From NCBI RefSeq assembly GCF_025602895.1, contig NW_026516208.1, positions 1,090,015 through 1,154,014 on the forward strand: a stretch of DNA of 64,000 nt, read 5' to 3'. The translations under genes and the position numbers were made by a program. The notes under the pieces are model-generated. The model was not told the origin of the DNA. It saw nothing but the letters and a program-made list of their open reading frames with translations, and ran no database searches. How positions within the stretch are numbered: the stretch's first letter is position 1; every line of letters begins with the position of its first letter. Positions 1 to 10,166 of this stretch are shown here, one piece after another. The stretch is from Polychytrium aggregatum. Its lineage: Eukaryota; Chytridiomycota; Chytridiomycetes; Polychytriales.

Positions 1-9
1 ACAGCTTAC

Positions 10-1033
10 CTTCCAATCTCCGCTCGCAATCAACCACGATGGCGTCCTTTTCAGCTTTTGCTTTCTCTTTCTCCAGTGCTAGGATCTGCGTTAGCTCAAG
101 TGCTTTCAAGTGTCTTGTATCGGACTCCTTGTTCAAGGCCGATATGACTTCAAGCTAGGATCGTCAGTACCAAGCATGGAGCAGAGAAGATAAGATTAAC
201 AGGCGAATGTATATCCAAATCCACGTATTTGAGGGCAGGCGGTGCTCTGGTGGCCTTTATATGGCCATGTTATGATGTCGAGCAGGCCGGACCGAATCTG
301 TCCGTGGAGGGGTCTCGTTTGTACATCACCGTACCGCATCGCGCTCCTGCTGCTGACACGTCTCTTGCAAATTCTCATTTGCGTTCACTCTGGCGATTTG
401 ATTCGATGGCATCAGCATGCTGTCTCTGCCCAAAGTCTTGTTGCGGATGCGTATGCTATCGGCATGGACATTGCCGACGAGGATTGTTCAATCGGCCAAT
501 TGCTTGGTACGAACTTACAATCCTTCCACTCGCTCCTTGTAAGACAGCAGCGATCGAGAGGCTGCCTCGAGTCTGAGCCATGTTTTCCAGGAGTCCAGAA
601 ATGGTTAGTGCGTTGTGTCAAGCCAAGCGCTGAGGCGGGCAGCCTTTTAAGCAATTTGGACGCGTGTGTTTGGGCCCATGAGTGCAGTTCGAGTCGTATC
701 CCCACGCTCATATCACGAAGCAAGAATAAGCATTCTATTCTGTGCCATGCCGTGATGTGCCGCGTTATTCTGCAACATGCTGGGCTTCAATGCACTCGCG
801 GTGCTTTGATCGACTATGCAGACTCCGACACTCCAAAATTACTCAATGCGGCCGCCGTAATAGTCTCAGGCAGCTTACTTGTGCTCCAGCAAATATTCTT
901 TTCCCGAAACCAGCTCCCCTTTGGAATTGGTTATCTTGCTGTCATCGCTGCTCTTGGCGTGCTTCTTCTTTCCTTTCTTTTTTCCATCCTTCCCTTTCTT
1001 TTTCCCGGCACCAGCTTTGGCTTTCTTCGCCAT
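10..1033 (-). CDS. BBOF1-like (DUF4515-type) coiled-coil protein, 3' part outside window
   Basis: Four exons can be chained in one frame: 1033-879, 572-519, 389-335 and 154-10, with GT-AG junctions; the gene continues past the left edge. The protein starts MAKKAKAGAGKKKGKDG, a lysine-rich head, followed by a coiled coil with the phrases LEAASRSLLSYKERVEG and ERDALEVISALNKE. This order (basic head, then Arg/Glu helix, then a short D-x-EV-x-S-x-LNKE stretch) resembles basal body-orientation factor 1 and related DUF4515 proteins, which act at ciliary basal bodies. The resemblance is from memory of the family, so the name is tentative; a generic coiled-coil protein is the alternative. Introns phase-match (2, 2, 0), which supports the model. 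It is divergently placed with PRP22 and shares its upstream region. Confidence 0.5.
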
Positions 1034-1539
1034 TGCCTCTGGACTTTTAGCGAGAATGGGCCACTGCCGCCGTGATGTGGCCTTGGTTTAGTTTGGTCAC
1101 TTGCGCTTGCTTTTGAGAGCTTTGGGCCGACTGCTCCTGCGGCCTCTGGGACGATGTGGCCTCTATCGCCGCTGCTGCCTTGGCGCACCCACAGATTTTG
1201 ACCAAAGCGGGCTCGCCCTCAAGGCTATCCTGCACTGGCGGCGCTTCCTGCACTTCCTGCACTGACGACGCTTCCTGCACCACACGATTCGGCCAATCAC
1301 GCTGCTGCGCAGCACATGTCAGCCCCTTGTCGGCGGTTCGAGCCGGGAAGCTGCGTGCGTGTGGCGAAGGAGCTCACACGTGATCTCCACATGACCGTGG
1401 TCTTGCTGTGGCGTCTTGCCGATCCGTCGCTGCCCTGCCGCTCGCCTGTTCTGTCGCCTCCGCCCCTGCAGCAAGATCGTCCAAAAGGGCCGCCTCCGTC
1501 TGTTCGCCCGAACGAGTTGCATCGCCATCGTATCTCCAA
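1034..1539. promoter_or_regulatory. Divergent intergenic region between BBOF1-like gene and PRP22
   Basis: About 500 bases separate the two start codons, so both genes must take their promoters from here. No clear TATA box is visible. Positions about 1230-1285 hold imperfect repeats of CTTCCTGCACT. Open frames on both strands here lack a good start or splice context and look like chance. Confidence 0.4.
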
Positions 1540-4500
1540 ATGGCTGATCTCAAGAAACTCGAGTATCTGTCGCTGGTGTCCAAGATCACAAGCGAGCTGC
1601 TGAACCATACCGGTATCAATGACAAGGTGTTGGCCGAATATATCATCCACATCCACGACACCAGCAGCGATCTTCCTTCCTTTAAGGCTGCGCTGTCCTC
1701 CGCACAGGCCAACTTCCCCGATGCGTTCGTCACCAACGTGGATCGTCTGATTCGGACACTGCGTCCAAAGCCCGAGAAGAAAAAGAAAAGAAAGAAGGGC
1801 GAGGAAGGCAAGCCAAAGACCAACACCGAAAGCGAGCAAAGTGCCTGGGAGCCAAACCGCGAGCACGATCGAGCCGAGGAACGCACAGAGAAAATTGCGC
1901 ATTTCCCTGGATTGGCTCTCCCGGACGACGAGGACCGGGCCCAGCACTTCGACAGCCTCGATAGCAAGGTCGCTGGCGAGACCCTTACCGGCCTCGAAAA
2001 CCTCGTCGAGCGCCTGAAAGACAGCGATGTTGGTCGACATCGAGATAAGCGAAGGAGGAGCCCAAGCCCGGACGAATATCGTCGCCGCAGCCCGAGTCCT
2101 CGTGGGCGGTACGATGATCGCCCGCGCCACGGTGATCGCCACGGTGATCGCCACGGTGATCGCCACGGTGATCCAAGCCGGGACCGCTCGCGATATGACA
2201 GCCGTGACGGCAGTCGGTCTTTGCGGGGCTCGGCTTCCATGGACGACCACGAAGCTGTTCTATACAAGATCTACGATGGCAGGGTGACCAACGTCAAGGA
2301 CTTTGGTGCATTTGTGCAGTTAGAAGGCATCCGAAAGAAAACCGAGGGGCTTGTGCATGTTGGGGCCCTCCGCGCCGGTGTCCGAGTCGACAAGGTTTCG
2401 GACGTTGTTTCGCGAAACCAACGAGTCAAGGTCAAGGTGATGAGCATCGCGGGATCGAGAGTCAGTCTGTCCATGAAGGATGTCGATCAAGTTACCGGCC
2501 AAGATTTGAGCCCTGGGCTGCGAGTTCGCACGAAGGAGGAGATCGAGGCCGAGTCTATGAGAAACCCGGAGCGACCCATCTTGACCTCCTTTGGCGATGC
2601 CCCAGTGATCGAGGATCTGACTGTGCCGACATCCAAGGTCAAGCGCATCTCATCGCCGGAGCGCTTTGAGATCAAGCAGCTCATCGCATCCGGTATTTTG
2701 CAGCCCAAGGACTACCCCGACATTGACGATGAGCAAGGCGTCCTTGCCTACGAAGATGCCGAGGAAGAGCTTGACATCGAGATCAAAGATGAGGAGCCTG
2801 CCTTTCTCAAGGGCCAAACCAAGCAAAGCATCCAGCTAAGCCCCATCAAGATCGTCAAGAACCCAGATGGAAGTCTCAATCGCGCAGCTCTCGCCGGCGC
2901 GGCGTTTGCCAAGGAGCGCCGAGAGATCCGGTCGCAACAGGCGGCTGCAGAGTTCGATACTGTGCCTCGCGACTTCAATTTGCCCTGGATGGACCCGATG
3001 GCCGACGACTCCGATAAGCATTTTGCCCAAGACCTCAAGGGATTCGGATACATGGGCGAGGAGAGCCAGCCCGAATGGAAGAAGAAAACAATCAACGCCG
3101 CAACTACCTACGGCAAAATCACGAGCCTGAGCATAAAGGAGCAGCGCGAGTCGCTCCCAATCTTCCGACTCCGCGACAACATCATTCAAGCTGTGAGCAC
3201 CTCGCAAGTTCTGGTCGTCATTGGCGAAACCGGGTCTGGAAAGACAACACAGATGACGCAGTATTTGATGGAAGAGGGTTTTGCAGACATGGGGATGATT
3301 GGATGCACACAGCCGCGTCGTGTGGCTGCCATGTCGGTCGCCAAACGCGTTGCTGAAGAGGTCGGATGTCGGTTGGGCGAGGAAGTTGGCTATACCATCC
3401 GTTTCGAAGACTGCACGTCGCCACAGACACGTATCAAGTACATGACCGACGGTATGCTTTTGCGTGAGAGCTTGATCGACCCCGAGCTGAAAAAGTACTC
3501 CGTCATCCTTTTGGATGAGGCCCACGAGCGCACGATGCATACCGATGTTCTCTTTGGCCTGCTCAAGAAGACCCTGCTCAGGCGCAGCGATCTCAAGCTC
3601 ATTGTCACGTCGGCCACCATGGATGCCGAAAAGTTCTCAAACTACTTTTTCAAGTGCCCCATCTTTACGATTCCAGGCCGAACTTTTCCTGTCGAAATTA
3701 TGTTTGCAAAGGATCCAGAGTCCGACTACCTCGAGAGTGCCCTGATCACCGTCATGCAGATCCATCTGTCCGAACCCCCCGGTGACATTTTGCTGTTCTT
3801 GACCGGCCAGGAGGAAATCGACACCGCCGCCGAGGTTCTCTACGAGCGTATGAAGGCCCTGGGACCGATGGTGCCAGAGCTCATCATTTTACCAGTGTAT
3901 TCTGCCCTGCCCTCGGAGATGCAGAGCCGAATCTTCGACCCAGCACCTCCCGGATCTCGAAAGGTCGTTTTGGCGACGAACATTGCCGAGACTTCAATCA
4001 CGATCGATGGTATTTACTACGTGGTCGACCCCGGCTTCGTCAAGCAGAACACATACGATCCAAAATTAAGTATGGACGCCTTGGTTGTTGTGCCTATATC
4101 TCAGGCACAGGCGCGCCAGCGCTCCGGACGAGCCGGACGAACAGGACCTGGAAAGTAGGTGTTTCTATCGAGCTACAGTTCCAATCGATCGAGAGGAATG
4201 GTGCCAATGATAGCAACTGGATTCTTCCGCGGCAATTCAGAGCCACATCTGCACTATCCAGCGGCTGAGAATGGCGCGAATGGCGCGAATGCCTGGTGTT
4301 GGCTCGCGGAACGATCAGTGGAATCGTCCGAGCTATGATATTGACTGAGTCTCAATCTCATAGATGCTATCGCCTTTATACCGAGGCTGCCTTCCGCAAC
4401 GAGATGCTTCCAAACTCCGTCCCTGAGATTCAGCGCATGAATCTCTCCAATGTCGTATTGATGCTCAAAGCCATGGGCATCAATGACCTTCTCAACTTTG

Positions 4501-5597
4501 ACTTTATGGACCCTCCGCCGGTCCAGACCCTGATCACGGCAATGGAGCTTCTCTATCAGCTTGGCGCATTGGACAACGAGGGCTTGCTCACGCGCCTAGG
4601 CCGCCGCATGGCCGAGTTCCCGCTTGAACCGTCTCTCGCCAAAATGCTGATCCTCTCGGTCGACATTGGATGTTCTGACGAGATCCTCACGATCGTGGCT
4701 ATGTTATCGGCGCAAAACATCTTCTATAGACCCAAGGAGAAACAGGCTGCAGCCGATCAGAAAAAGGCCCGGTTTCACCAGCCGGAAGGCGATCATCTGA
4801 CGCTCCTCACCGTATACAATGGTTGGAAGGCCAGCAAGTTCTCGAATCCCTGGTGCTTTGAGAACTTTATCCAGGCGCGATCCATGCGCCGTGCACAGGA
4901 TGTTCGAAAGCAGCTGCTAACTATCATGGATCGATATAAGCAGGACGTCATTTCCTGCGGCAAGAACTACAACAAGGTCCGGATTGCCATCTGCGGTGGA
5001 TTCTTCCGCCACGCAGCCAAAAAGGACCCACAGGAGGGCTACAAGACCCTGGTCGAGGGTACCCCCGTATTTATCCATCCAAGCTCAGCCCTCTTCAACA
5101 AACAGCCCGAGTGGGTGATATACCACGAGCTGCTGCTGACAACTCGAGAATATATGCGCGAGGTCACCGCCATCGAGCCAAAATGGCTCATCGACGTTGC
5201 CCCGACATTCTTCCGCAATGCGGACCCCAACAAGATCTCCAAGCGCAAGCGCCAAGAACGCCTTGAACCGCTTTATAATAGGTATGTGCAAGACTGTGGA
5301 GGATGCAGGTGTGCCACGGATAATACCGATGGGCGGCCGCGCTACTTGGCCTCATATGCTGGCCGAAAGCTACAGAAGGGTCAGCGGGTTTTGTCTGCGT
5401 TTCCGCCTGGCCTTTGCTCGTTTCTGCGGCGCTCTGTTACTGCTCCGTATCTGATGGGACCTCGGCTGACTCGATCCCCTCGGTCCTTGTGCCAATCTCC
5501 CTTGCGTTGAATCCCCGCCCTCGACAGATACGAGAAGCCCAACGAATGGCGTATTTCGAGAGTCCAGCGGAGTCATCGGGTCAGCCAGACCTTCTAG
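1540..5597 (+). CDS. PRP22: Pre-mRNA-splicing DEAH-box RNA helicase Prp22/DHX8
   Basis: Exons 1540-4154, 4364-5281 and 5528-5597 give 1200 residues, close to human DHX8. Prp22 releases spliced mRNA from the spliceosome after exon ligation. The N-terminus ([13 protein letters not shown]) matches the DHX8 N-terminal helical domain. An Arg/Asp/Ser-rich stretch follows, then an S1 RNA-binding domain (about residues 250-325), then the helicase core: GETGSGKT near 562, DEAH near 659, SAT near 691 and QxxGRAGR near 860. The C-terminus has the winged-helix, ratchet and OB regions ending in the family phrase [18 protein letters not shown]. The start at 1540 is the first in-frame ATG; the frame is open upstream to about 1408 but only from GTG. 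Both introns (209 and 246 bases) restore the conserved reading exactly. No damage is seen. Confidence 0.96.
2125..2172 (+). repeat. Four tandem 12-base units in PRP22 (Arg-His-Gly-Asp)
   Basis: CGCCACGGTGAT is repeated four times without change and encodes RHGD x4 within the Arg-rich linker between the N-terminal domain and the S1 domain. In-frame expansion in a disordered linker is the simplest reading. Confidence 0.9.
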
Positions 5598-6309
5598 ATT
5601 GTGTGCCGATATCTCCCGCTTTGTGCCTGTATTCGTGATGAGCTATGCTTGCATAAAATCGAAAGCAAACGAGACACTCCAAGCCCCGGGGCCGAAGCGG
5701 CCTCCCTCGGCCGAGGCGCTGTCACTTGCTGACCGTTTGGACATGGTCGCTCTCGGGTACCAACTGCGATGGCGAGGGCAACGGTGATCATTCGATTGGA
5801 AAGTGCAATTGCTTCACGGTGAACGATTGTGCCACCAAGCAGCACTCCGGTGCCGTATCAATACAACCATCGTCGGCCCTGGTCCTCCACATGGTCTGGG
5901 TCCTTTGGAAACGGGCGCTATCTGACCGGCACGAGATGGTACTGCTCGTCCCCAATCCTGTCATCTCAAAGCGAGCAATCGGTAGAGGTGGACAGTAGAG
6001 CAGCGGGGCCAGCATGGTTGGGTTGGCAAGGCGATTCCCACTAGCGTCCAGCCATATGATCCCACTATTGCATTCTGCAAAGTGATGGACACAGCGTGTT
6101 GAAGAAAATGGGGCACATCGTCTCATTGGGACAATGCGGCGTAGTCGGATGATATCACGCACCCGGCCAACAACAATCGAGTGGATCAAATCATCCCCTT
6201 GGGTGTCCGTCTCAAGCGGCCAGTCCAGGAACCCAACAGTGCCGATCGATGCCGTTCAGCCAGGTGGCCGATCAGCGCCAGTCAATCCACACGCTTACAG
6301 GCAATCCAA
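5598..6309. other. Intergenic, no gene seen
   Basis: About 700 bases between the PRP22 stop and the left end of the transposon. Several short open frames exist on both strands, but none has recognisable domain content or splice structure. It presumably holds the PRP22 terminator. Confidence 0.5.
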
Positions 6310-6310
6310 T

Positions 6311-6325
6311 AAAAAACGGGACACC
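6311..6325 (+). repeat. Left terminal inverted repeat
   Basis: AAAAAACGGGACACC, matched by the complement at the right end. It runs into the palindrome ACCCGGGT (6323-6330), which the right end lacks. Confidence 0.85.
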
Positions 6326-6381
6326 CGGGTTTTTGACCATTCATCGAATATTTTGTTACCCAATGTTATCGCGCGCTGGCC

Positions 6382-7479
6382 ATGACCATTCGCCACACAT
6401 CCGACTTTCGCACCGCCGCATTGCGATGCTACGCCCTCATCCATAGCCTGCGTAAGGTCGCCTCCATATTCAGTGTATCCAAGAGCACCATCCATCGATG
6501 GCACCGAGGATGCAAGCTGGATGACCCATCCCGGGTCCCAGCTCGCAGATCCACTTTCTTCGAGCAGGCATGTCCAGTCATCTGCACCCTGATTGAACAG
6601 GACCCGTTCCAGACTGGTCCTGTGTTGCGATGCAAGCTCGAGTCCATCCTCCAGAGGAAAGTATCACTCTCACTCTGCCACACTGCCATCCACCGAGCAG
6701 GTCTCTCACACAAGAGGGCAACACACCTCTACAAGTCCAAGCGACTGGATGAGCGAGTGGCACAGTTCAGTGACCAGGTCCGCTCCATCGACCCGCGGCG
6801 ATTCGTTTTTGTCGACGAGACAGGGATCAGACGAACCACCTTTCCGCTCTACGGATACTCACCGAAGGGCGTCCCACTCCGTCAGCGCAATCACATGAAA
6901 TACAAGTCTGTCTCGGCTGCATTTGCCATCAACCACTCTGGTGTGCTGCATCGCATGTACATCCCCACATCATTCAAGACACACTCGATGGTCGAGCTCT
7001 TTGAGCGAGCGACCTTCCCAGACGACTCTGTGATTGTGATGGACAATGTCAGCATGCACAAGACAAGGGCTGTCCTGGACTGCATCGAGCGCCGAGGATG
7101 GTCAGTGATCTTCACCCCACCTGCCTCGCCCGACTACAATCCCATCGAAAACTTCTTTGGGATTGTGAAGCATCAGTACAGGAAGGCAGCAGCGCTGAAT
7201 GCGTCCGAGGGGTTCAGGGTCGGGATGGTGACCCTGTTTGAGTCTGCCGTTCGGAGGGTGCTTCCAGATGTCTTCCCACGGCTGATTGAGCGATGCGCTT
7301 CTGGGGGGTTGAGTTCCCTCCAATCAAGCCGCCATTTTCACGCTCAAATCCCTGGCTTGAACCTCTCGGCGATTTTTGAACAGGGTCGCTTCCCAACCAG
7401 CCCGCAAAGACGGGCTCCTGCTCTCGGGTATAAATGCCACACCTTCGTCCTGCTGCTTTCTTCCCTCATCTCGCCTTGA
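6382..7479 (+). CDS. IS630/Tc1-mariner family DD34E transposase
   Basis: 365 residues from the ATG at 6382, no introns. The N-terminal third has a helix-turn-helix pattern (LRKVASIFSVSKSTIHRWHRG, about residues 25-45) typical of the paired-like DNA-binding domain. The RNase H-like catalytic core shows Asp145 in FVFVDETG, Asp221 in VIVMDN and Glu256 in YNPIENFF, giving 34 residues between the second Asp and the Glu (DD34E). The phrase SPDYNPIEN is a family hallmark. The enzyme would cut and paste the unit by binding its inverted repeats. About 60 residues after the catalytic core are poorly recognisable, and the Fanzor TATA box lies within this 3' end. The reading frame is intact, so activity is possible. 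Confidence 0.92.
   Translation: MTIRHTSDFRTAALRCYALIHSLRKVASIFSVSKSTIHRWHRGCKLDDPSRVPARRSTFFEQACPVICTLIEQDPFQTGPVLRCKLESILQRKVSLSLCHTAIHRAGLSHKRATHLYKSKRLDERVAQFSDQVRSIDPRRFVFVDETGIRRTTFPLYGYSPKGVPLRQRNHMKYKSVSAAFAINHSGVLHRMYIPTSFKTHSMVELFERATFPDDSVIVMDNVSMHKTRAVLDCIERRGWSVIFTPPASPDYNPIENFFGIVKHQYRKAAALNASEGFRVGMVTLFESAVRRVLPDVFPRLIERCASGGLSSLQSSRHFHAQIPGLNLSAIFEQGRFPTSPQRRAPALGYKCHTFVLLLSSLISP
7399..7416. other. Perfect 6-bp stem-loop upstream of the Fanzor TATA box
   Basis: AGCCCG CAAAGA CGGGCT forms a 6-base-pair stem with a 6-base loop, 13 bases before TATAAA. A role as a binding site or a short terminator-like structure is only a guess. Confidence 0.4.
7429..7434 (+). promoter_or_regulatory. 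TATA box, probable promoter of the Fanzor gene
   Basis: TATAAA lies inside the last codons of the transposase frame, 133 bases before the Fanzor ATG. Its position suggests that the Fanzor has its own transcript rather than being read through from the transposase. Confidence 0.5.
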
Positions 7480-7561
7480 TCTGATCATCGCGCTATTGTA
7501 CGATAAAAAAGTCTCTGCTCTGACCAGTACCACTGGCAGGCATCCAGCATCCTCTGTCCCC

Positions 7562-9934
7562 ATGCCTCCGAAGCGCAAGGGTGCCGGTGATGGCCAGCCT
7601 CGGCCACCCAGGCCCAAGAAAGCCAAGTCACAGTCGGAGCCTGTCTCTGGTTCGTATTCTGATCCCACGCATGCTTGGTCGTCTGTTGCTCCGTCGCTCA
7701 CCACCACTGCTTCTGCAGATCCAATGGATGTCGATCCCACCGAGCCTGGTCCATCTACTTCCTCGAGTACCGGCAAGCGATGTCGCCAGTGCGATGGCAC
7801 CGATCACGAGCGAAGCAACACTAGCAAGTGTCCAAAATACCGGCCCCTCAAGAGTTCTGTCGTCCCACTCGTGGATGGAAGGTCATCGGCCCCTCAGTTC
7901 AGCTGCTTCAAGCAGACCATGGATGGCTGTTGTCTCAATCCCGCTCTCCGCGACAAGATCCAGGCCACCGTCGAGGCCATGACCCAGATCCAGTTCGAGG
8001 CATCCAGGCTGCTCAACCTGCACATCCTCCGGTGCATCGAGCAGGATCTTCCCGTCCCTGTCATCTCCAAGGCCACACCTGCTTTCATCCGCCAATGCTT
8101 CACGATTGTCGAGGCCGGTGCCCTCTCGCCGACCGGGGACAATGAGAAATACAACGAGCATCTGGTCGCTTCCTTTCGCGACTACCAGACCACTCGGCAC
8201 GCAGACCTGCCTCCGGCCCCTCGTCTGCCTGATGGTGCTCACAGTCAGCTTCTCACCCTGGCTGTCAATGCCTATGCTACCAACTGCACCACCCACCTCG
8301 ACCTGGCCTACTGGCGACTCCTTCGCCGCTTCTGTGCTGCCGTCTTCCCAGCCAACAAGCATAAGCACGAAGCCATCGAGGCCTGTCTCGAGCTCTTCGA
8401 GAAACCAGGGCAGACTCCACCCAAGGCCGATCTCGAGTTCCTCTATCCAGACTTTGGCCACATCCTGGACGAGTTTCGGTACAGTAACGACCAGGACCGC
8501 TTCCGGGCCCTCCATCGCCTCTCACACCATGTGAGAATCCTCGCCCGGGACAAGATGGTCGACAATGTCCACAAGTGGATCGACTGTGACATGCCCGCTC
8601 TCCGAGTCACCGAGTTGCAGCGCCAGGCCAAGCTGGACAGCCTCACTGCCCGAGGCATTCCCTCCGACGACAAGAGGTTCACCACGGCCAAGTCTGAGCT
8701 CGGCACCACCAAGGCCAAGATCAACAAGCTGGCATCCAGGATCAAGTGGGCCCTCAAGCAGCTCGCCGTCGACACTCCTCCGGCCGTGTGCACGATGGTC
8801 CCTCTGTGCACAGCCAAGGCCAAGTATGTCAAGATCGACACCGTCGCACTCTGGGAGCTCCTGGGTCCAAAGAAGCGCCTTGGACTCACCCGGGACAAGC
8901 TCAAGGAAGAAGGCGAGGACGGTGTCAACAACCAGGATCGTCTCTGGCGCAGTTGCTTCAAGCTGCGTAGTTCCCTCTTCCAAGAGCAAGTCAGGGACAG
9001 GAAGCTGTTCAACTACGAGATCAGTACCAATGGCATTGGATGCACCATCGGTCTCGTCAAGTTTCTGCCTCGAACCGATCACACCGAGACCATCGAGCCT
9101 CCTCCGACTGCCGAGCAGCGTATCCAGGCCCACATCGGCGACCCAGACCCCAACCGCACCACTTGGATTGGCATCGATCCTGGAGTCGGCCCCATCTTCA
9201 CGGCGGTCATCCAAGCACCGGGCCACCAAGACGAGGTGGTCTCGTTCTCCAATGGCCACTACCAGCACATGTGTGGCCATACGTCCAACACCAAGTGGCA
9301 CAACACCATGAAGTATCGACTCAGCATCGAGACCTGGATGTCAACCACTCCCTCGCCCAAGGTGTCGTCCTCGGAGGCCTTCAAAGTCCATCTCACCCAT
9401 GTCCTGCGACCGGAGCTTCGGGTGCAGCTCGACTTCCACCTTGGCAAGAAGGCCCGTCACCATCGCTTCACGGGCCACAAGAGGCGCCAAGTGGCCGTCG
9501 ACAGGATGTGCAAGGCCGTCCTGAAGCACGCCCCGATACGGACCGATGTGGTGATCGCCTTTGGCAATGCGTCATGGCGCCAAGGCAAGGGCTATGCATC
9601 CAGCCCTCGGAGGCAGCGGTTTGCTCGGTACTTTGAGCAATTCGAGCACCACCGACGCCGTCCCAATCACCATCATGGAAGCGTCAAGGTAGTCTCGACG
9701 AACGAGTTCAACACCTCGCAAGTGTGCTCCAAGTGCCTGGAGCCAGTTCGGTTGGAAGGACTCGATGCGCCCAGTGTTGCGAATTCCCACTTTGTCAGGA
9801 GCTGCAAGAATCCCAGCTGCCGGACAGTGTGGAATCGCGACGTCAATGCGGCGCGCAACATGATCACAGTGTGCAGGTCGATTGTGAAGATCGGAGAGCG
9901 ACCGGCGGTCTTCACTCGGAGGCTGCCAAAGTGA
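7562..9934 (+). CDS. Fanzor (eukaryotic TnpB-like RNA-guided DNA nuclease)
   Basis: 790 residues from the first in-frame ATG (7562); the frame is open further upstream but without ATG. The N-terminus is basic (PPKRKG, RPKKAK: a likely nuclear localisation signal) and is followed by a Cys/His cluster CRQCDGTDHERSNTSKC (zinc-knuckle-like). A long helical region follows. The RuvC-like nuclease shows motif I as IGIDPGV (Asp539), the phrase VVSTNEFNTSQ with a candidate catalytic Glu, a zinc ribbon CSKC (722-725) paired with CKNPSC, and motif III as NRDVNAARN (Asp760). This order is that of Fanzor/TnpB. The usual motif II Glu is not at the expected place (VVIAFGNASW), in line with the rearranged glutamate reported for Fanzors. 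The protein would cut DNA next to a guide RNA made from the element's end. No stop or frameshift is seen. Confidence 0.93.
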   Translation: MPPKRKGAGDGQPRPPRPKKAKSQSEPVSGSYSDPTHAWSSVAPSLTTTASADPMDVDPTEPGPSTSSSTGKRCRQCDGTDHERSNTSKCPKYRPLKSSVVPLVDGRSSAPQFSCFKQTMDGCCLNPALRDKIQATVEAMTQIQFEASRLLNLHILRCIEQDLPVPVISKATPAFIRQCFTIVEAGALSPTGDNEKYNEHLVASFRDYQTTRHADLPPAPRLPDGAHSQLLTLAVNAYATNCTTHLDLAYWRLLRRFCAAVFPANKHKHEAIEACLELFEKPGQTPPKADLEFLYPDFGHILDEFRYSNDQDRFRALHRLSHHVRILARDKMVDNVHKWIDCDMPALRVTELQRQAKLDSLTARGIPSDDKRFTTAKSELGTTKAKINKLASRIKWALKQLAVDTPPAVCTMVPLCTAKAKYVKIDTVALWELLGPKKRLGLTRDKLKEEGEDGVNNQDRLWRSCFKLRSSLFQEQVRDRKLFNYEISTNGIGCTIGLVKFLPRTDHTETIEPPPTAEQRIQAHIGDPDPNRTTWIGIDPGVGPIFTAVIQAPGHQDEVVSFSNGHYQHMCGHTSNTKWHNTMKYRLSIETWMSTTPSPKVSSSEAFKVHLTHVLRPELRVQLDFHLGKKARHHRFTGHKRRQVAVDRMCKAVLKHAPIRTDVVIAFGNASWRQGKGYASSPRRQRFARYFEQFEHHRRRPNHHHGSVKVVSTNEFNTSQVCSKCLEPVRLEGLDAPSVANSHFVRSCKNPSCRTVWNRDVNAARNMITVCRSIVKIGERPAVFTRRLPK

Positions 9935-10020
9935 TCTGTTTTATTTATTGTGGCTTTGCTTGACGGAAGCACAGCACATACTACATGTTCATGGAAGCGG
10001 CTGTGGTGTCCCGTTTTTTT
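9935..10020 (+). ncRNA. Candidate Fanzor guide-RNA scaffold at the right element end
   Basis: The 86 bases between the Fanzor stop and the right inverted repeat are where TnpB/Fanzor systems encode the RNA scaffold. Here CACAGC (9970-9975) can pair with GCTGTG (10000-10005), enclosing CATGTTCATG, a smaller self-pairing hairpin. The guide would come from flanking DNA beginning about 10021. This is inference from family architecture and position; no transcript evidence is available. The seven Ts at 10014-10020 would terminate an RNA polymerase III transcript at the element edge, so polymerase II transcription is more likely. AATAAA at 10024-10029, outside the unit, could serve as a poly(A) signal. 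Confidence 0.35.
10005..10020 (+). repeat. Right terminal inverted repeat
   Basis: GGTGTCCCGTTTTTTT, complement of the left repeat, with one extra T in the run. Confidence 0.85.
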
Positions 10021-10166
10021 CTGAATAAAGTGTACTTTCGAAATGAGGCCGCGACCATTCGTGCCCCAATCACTCACTAGCAACTAGTTGATCTGCGGTC
10101 CGGCTCCATTTTTTCCTTGCTTCACCGCCGAGCATTCATCATACTCCCATCGATAATATCGCCTCC

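Larger units (their letters stand above)
6310..10020 (+). mobile_element. IS630/Tc1-mariner-type transposon carrying a Fanzor nuclease
   Basis: The unit is bounded by terminal inverted repeats: AAAAAACGGGACACC at 6311-6325 and its complement GGTGTCCCGTTTTTT at 10005-10019 (the T run continues to 10020). A TA dinucleotide at 6310-6311 fits mariner-type insertion on the left. On the right the nearest TA is a few bases outside (10026-10027), so a perfect TA duplication is not seen. Inside are two intronless genes on the same strand, transposase then Fanzor, with only about 70 bases before the first and 86 after the second. Neighbouring host genes are full of introns, which underlines the foreign character. 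Fanzors captured by mariner-type elements are known from fungi and protists; this is a complete-looking example. Confidence 0.88.

Noticed and set aside
242-1075. 277-codon plus-strand open frame
   Set aside because: It is antisense to the in-phase exons of the BBOF1-like gene, has no recognisable domain and starts in an arbitrary place.
1408-1539. 44 extra N-terminal residues for PRP22
   Set aside because: The extension has no ATG (it would start at GTG), and homology begins right after the ATG at 1540.
2125-2172. CRISPR-like or regulatory tandem repeat
   Set aside because: The units are contiguous, in frame and encode RHGD in a disordered linker; there are no spacers.
7376-7561. 62 extra N-terminal residues for the Fanzor
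   Set aside because: The frame is open, but only from TTG, and the TATA box lies within this stretch; the ATG at 7562 begins a clear basic nuclear signal.
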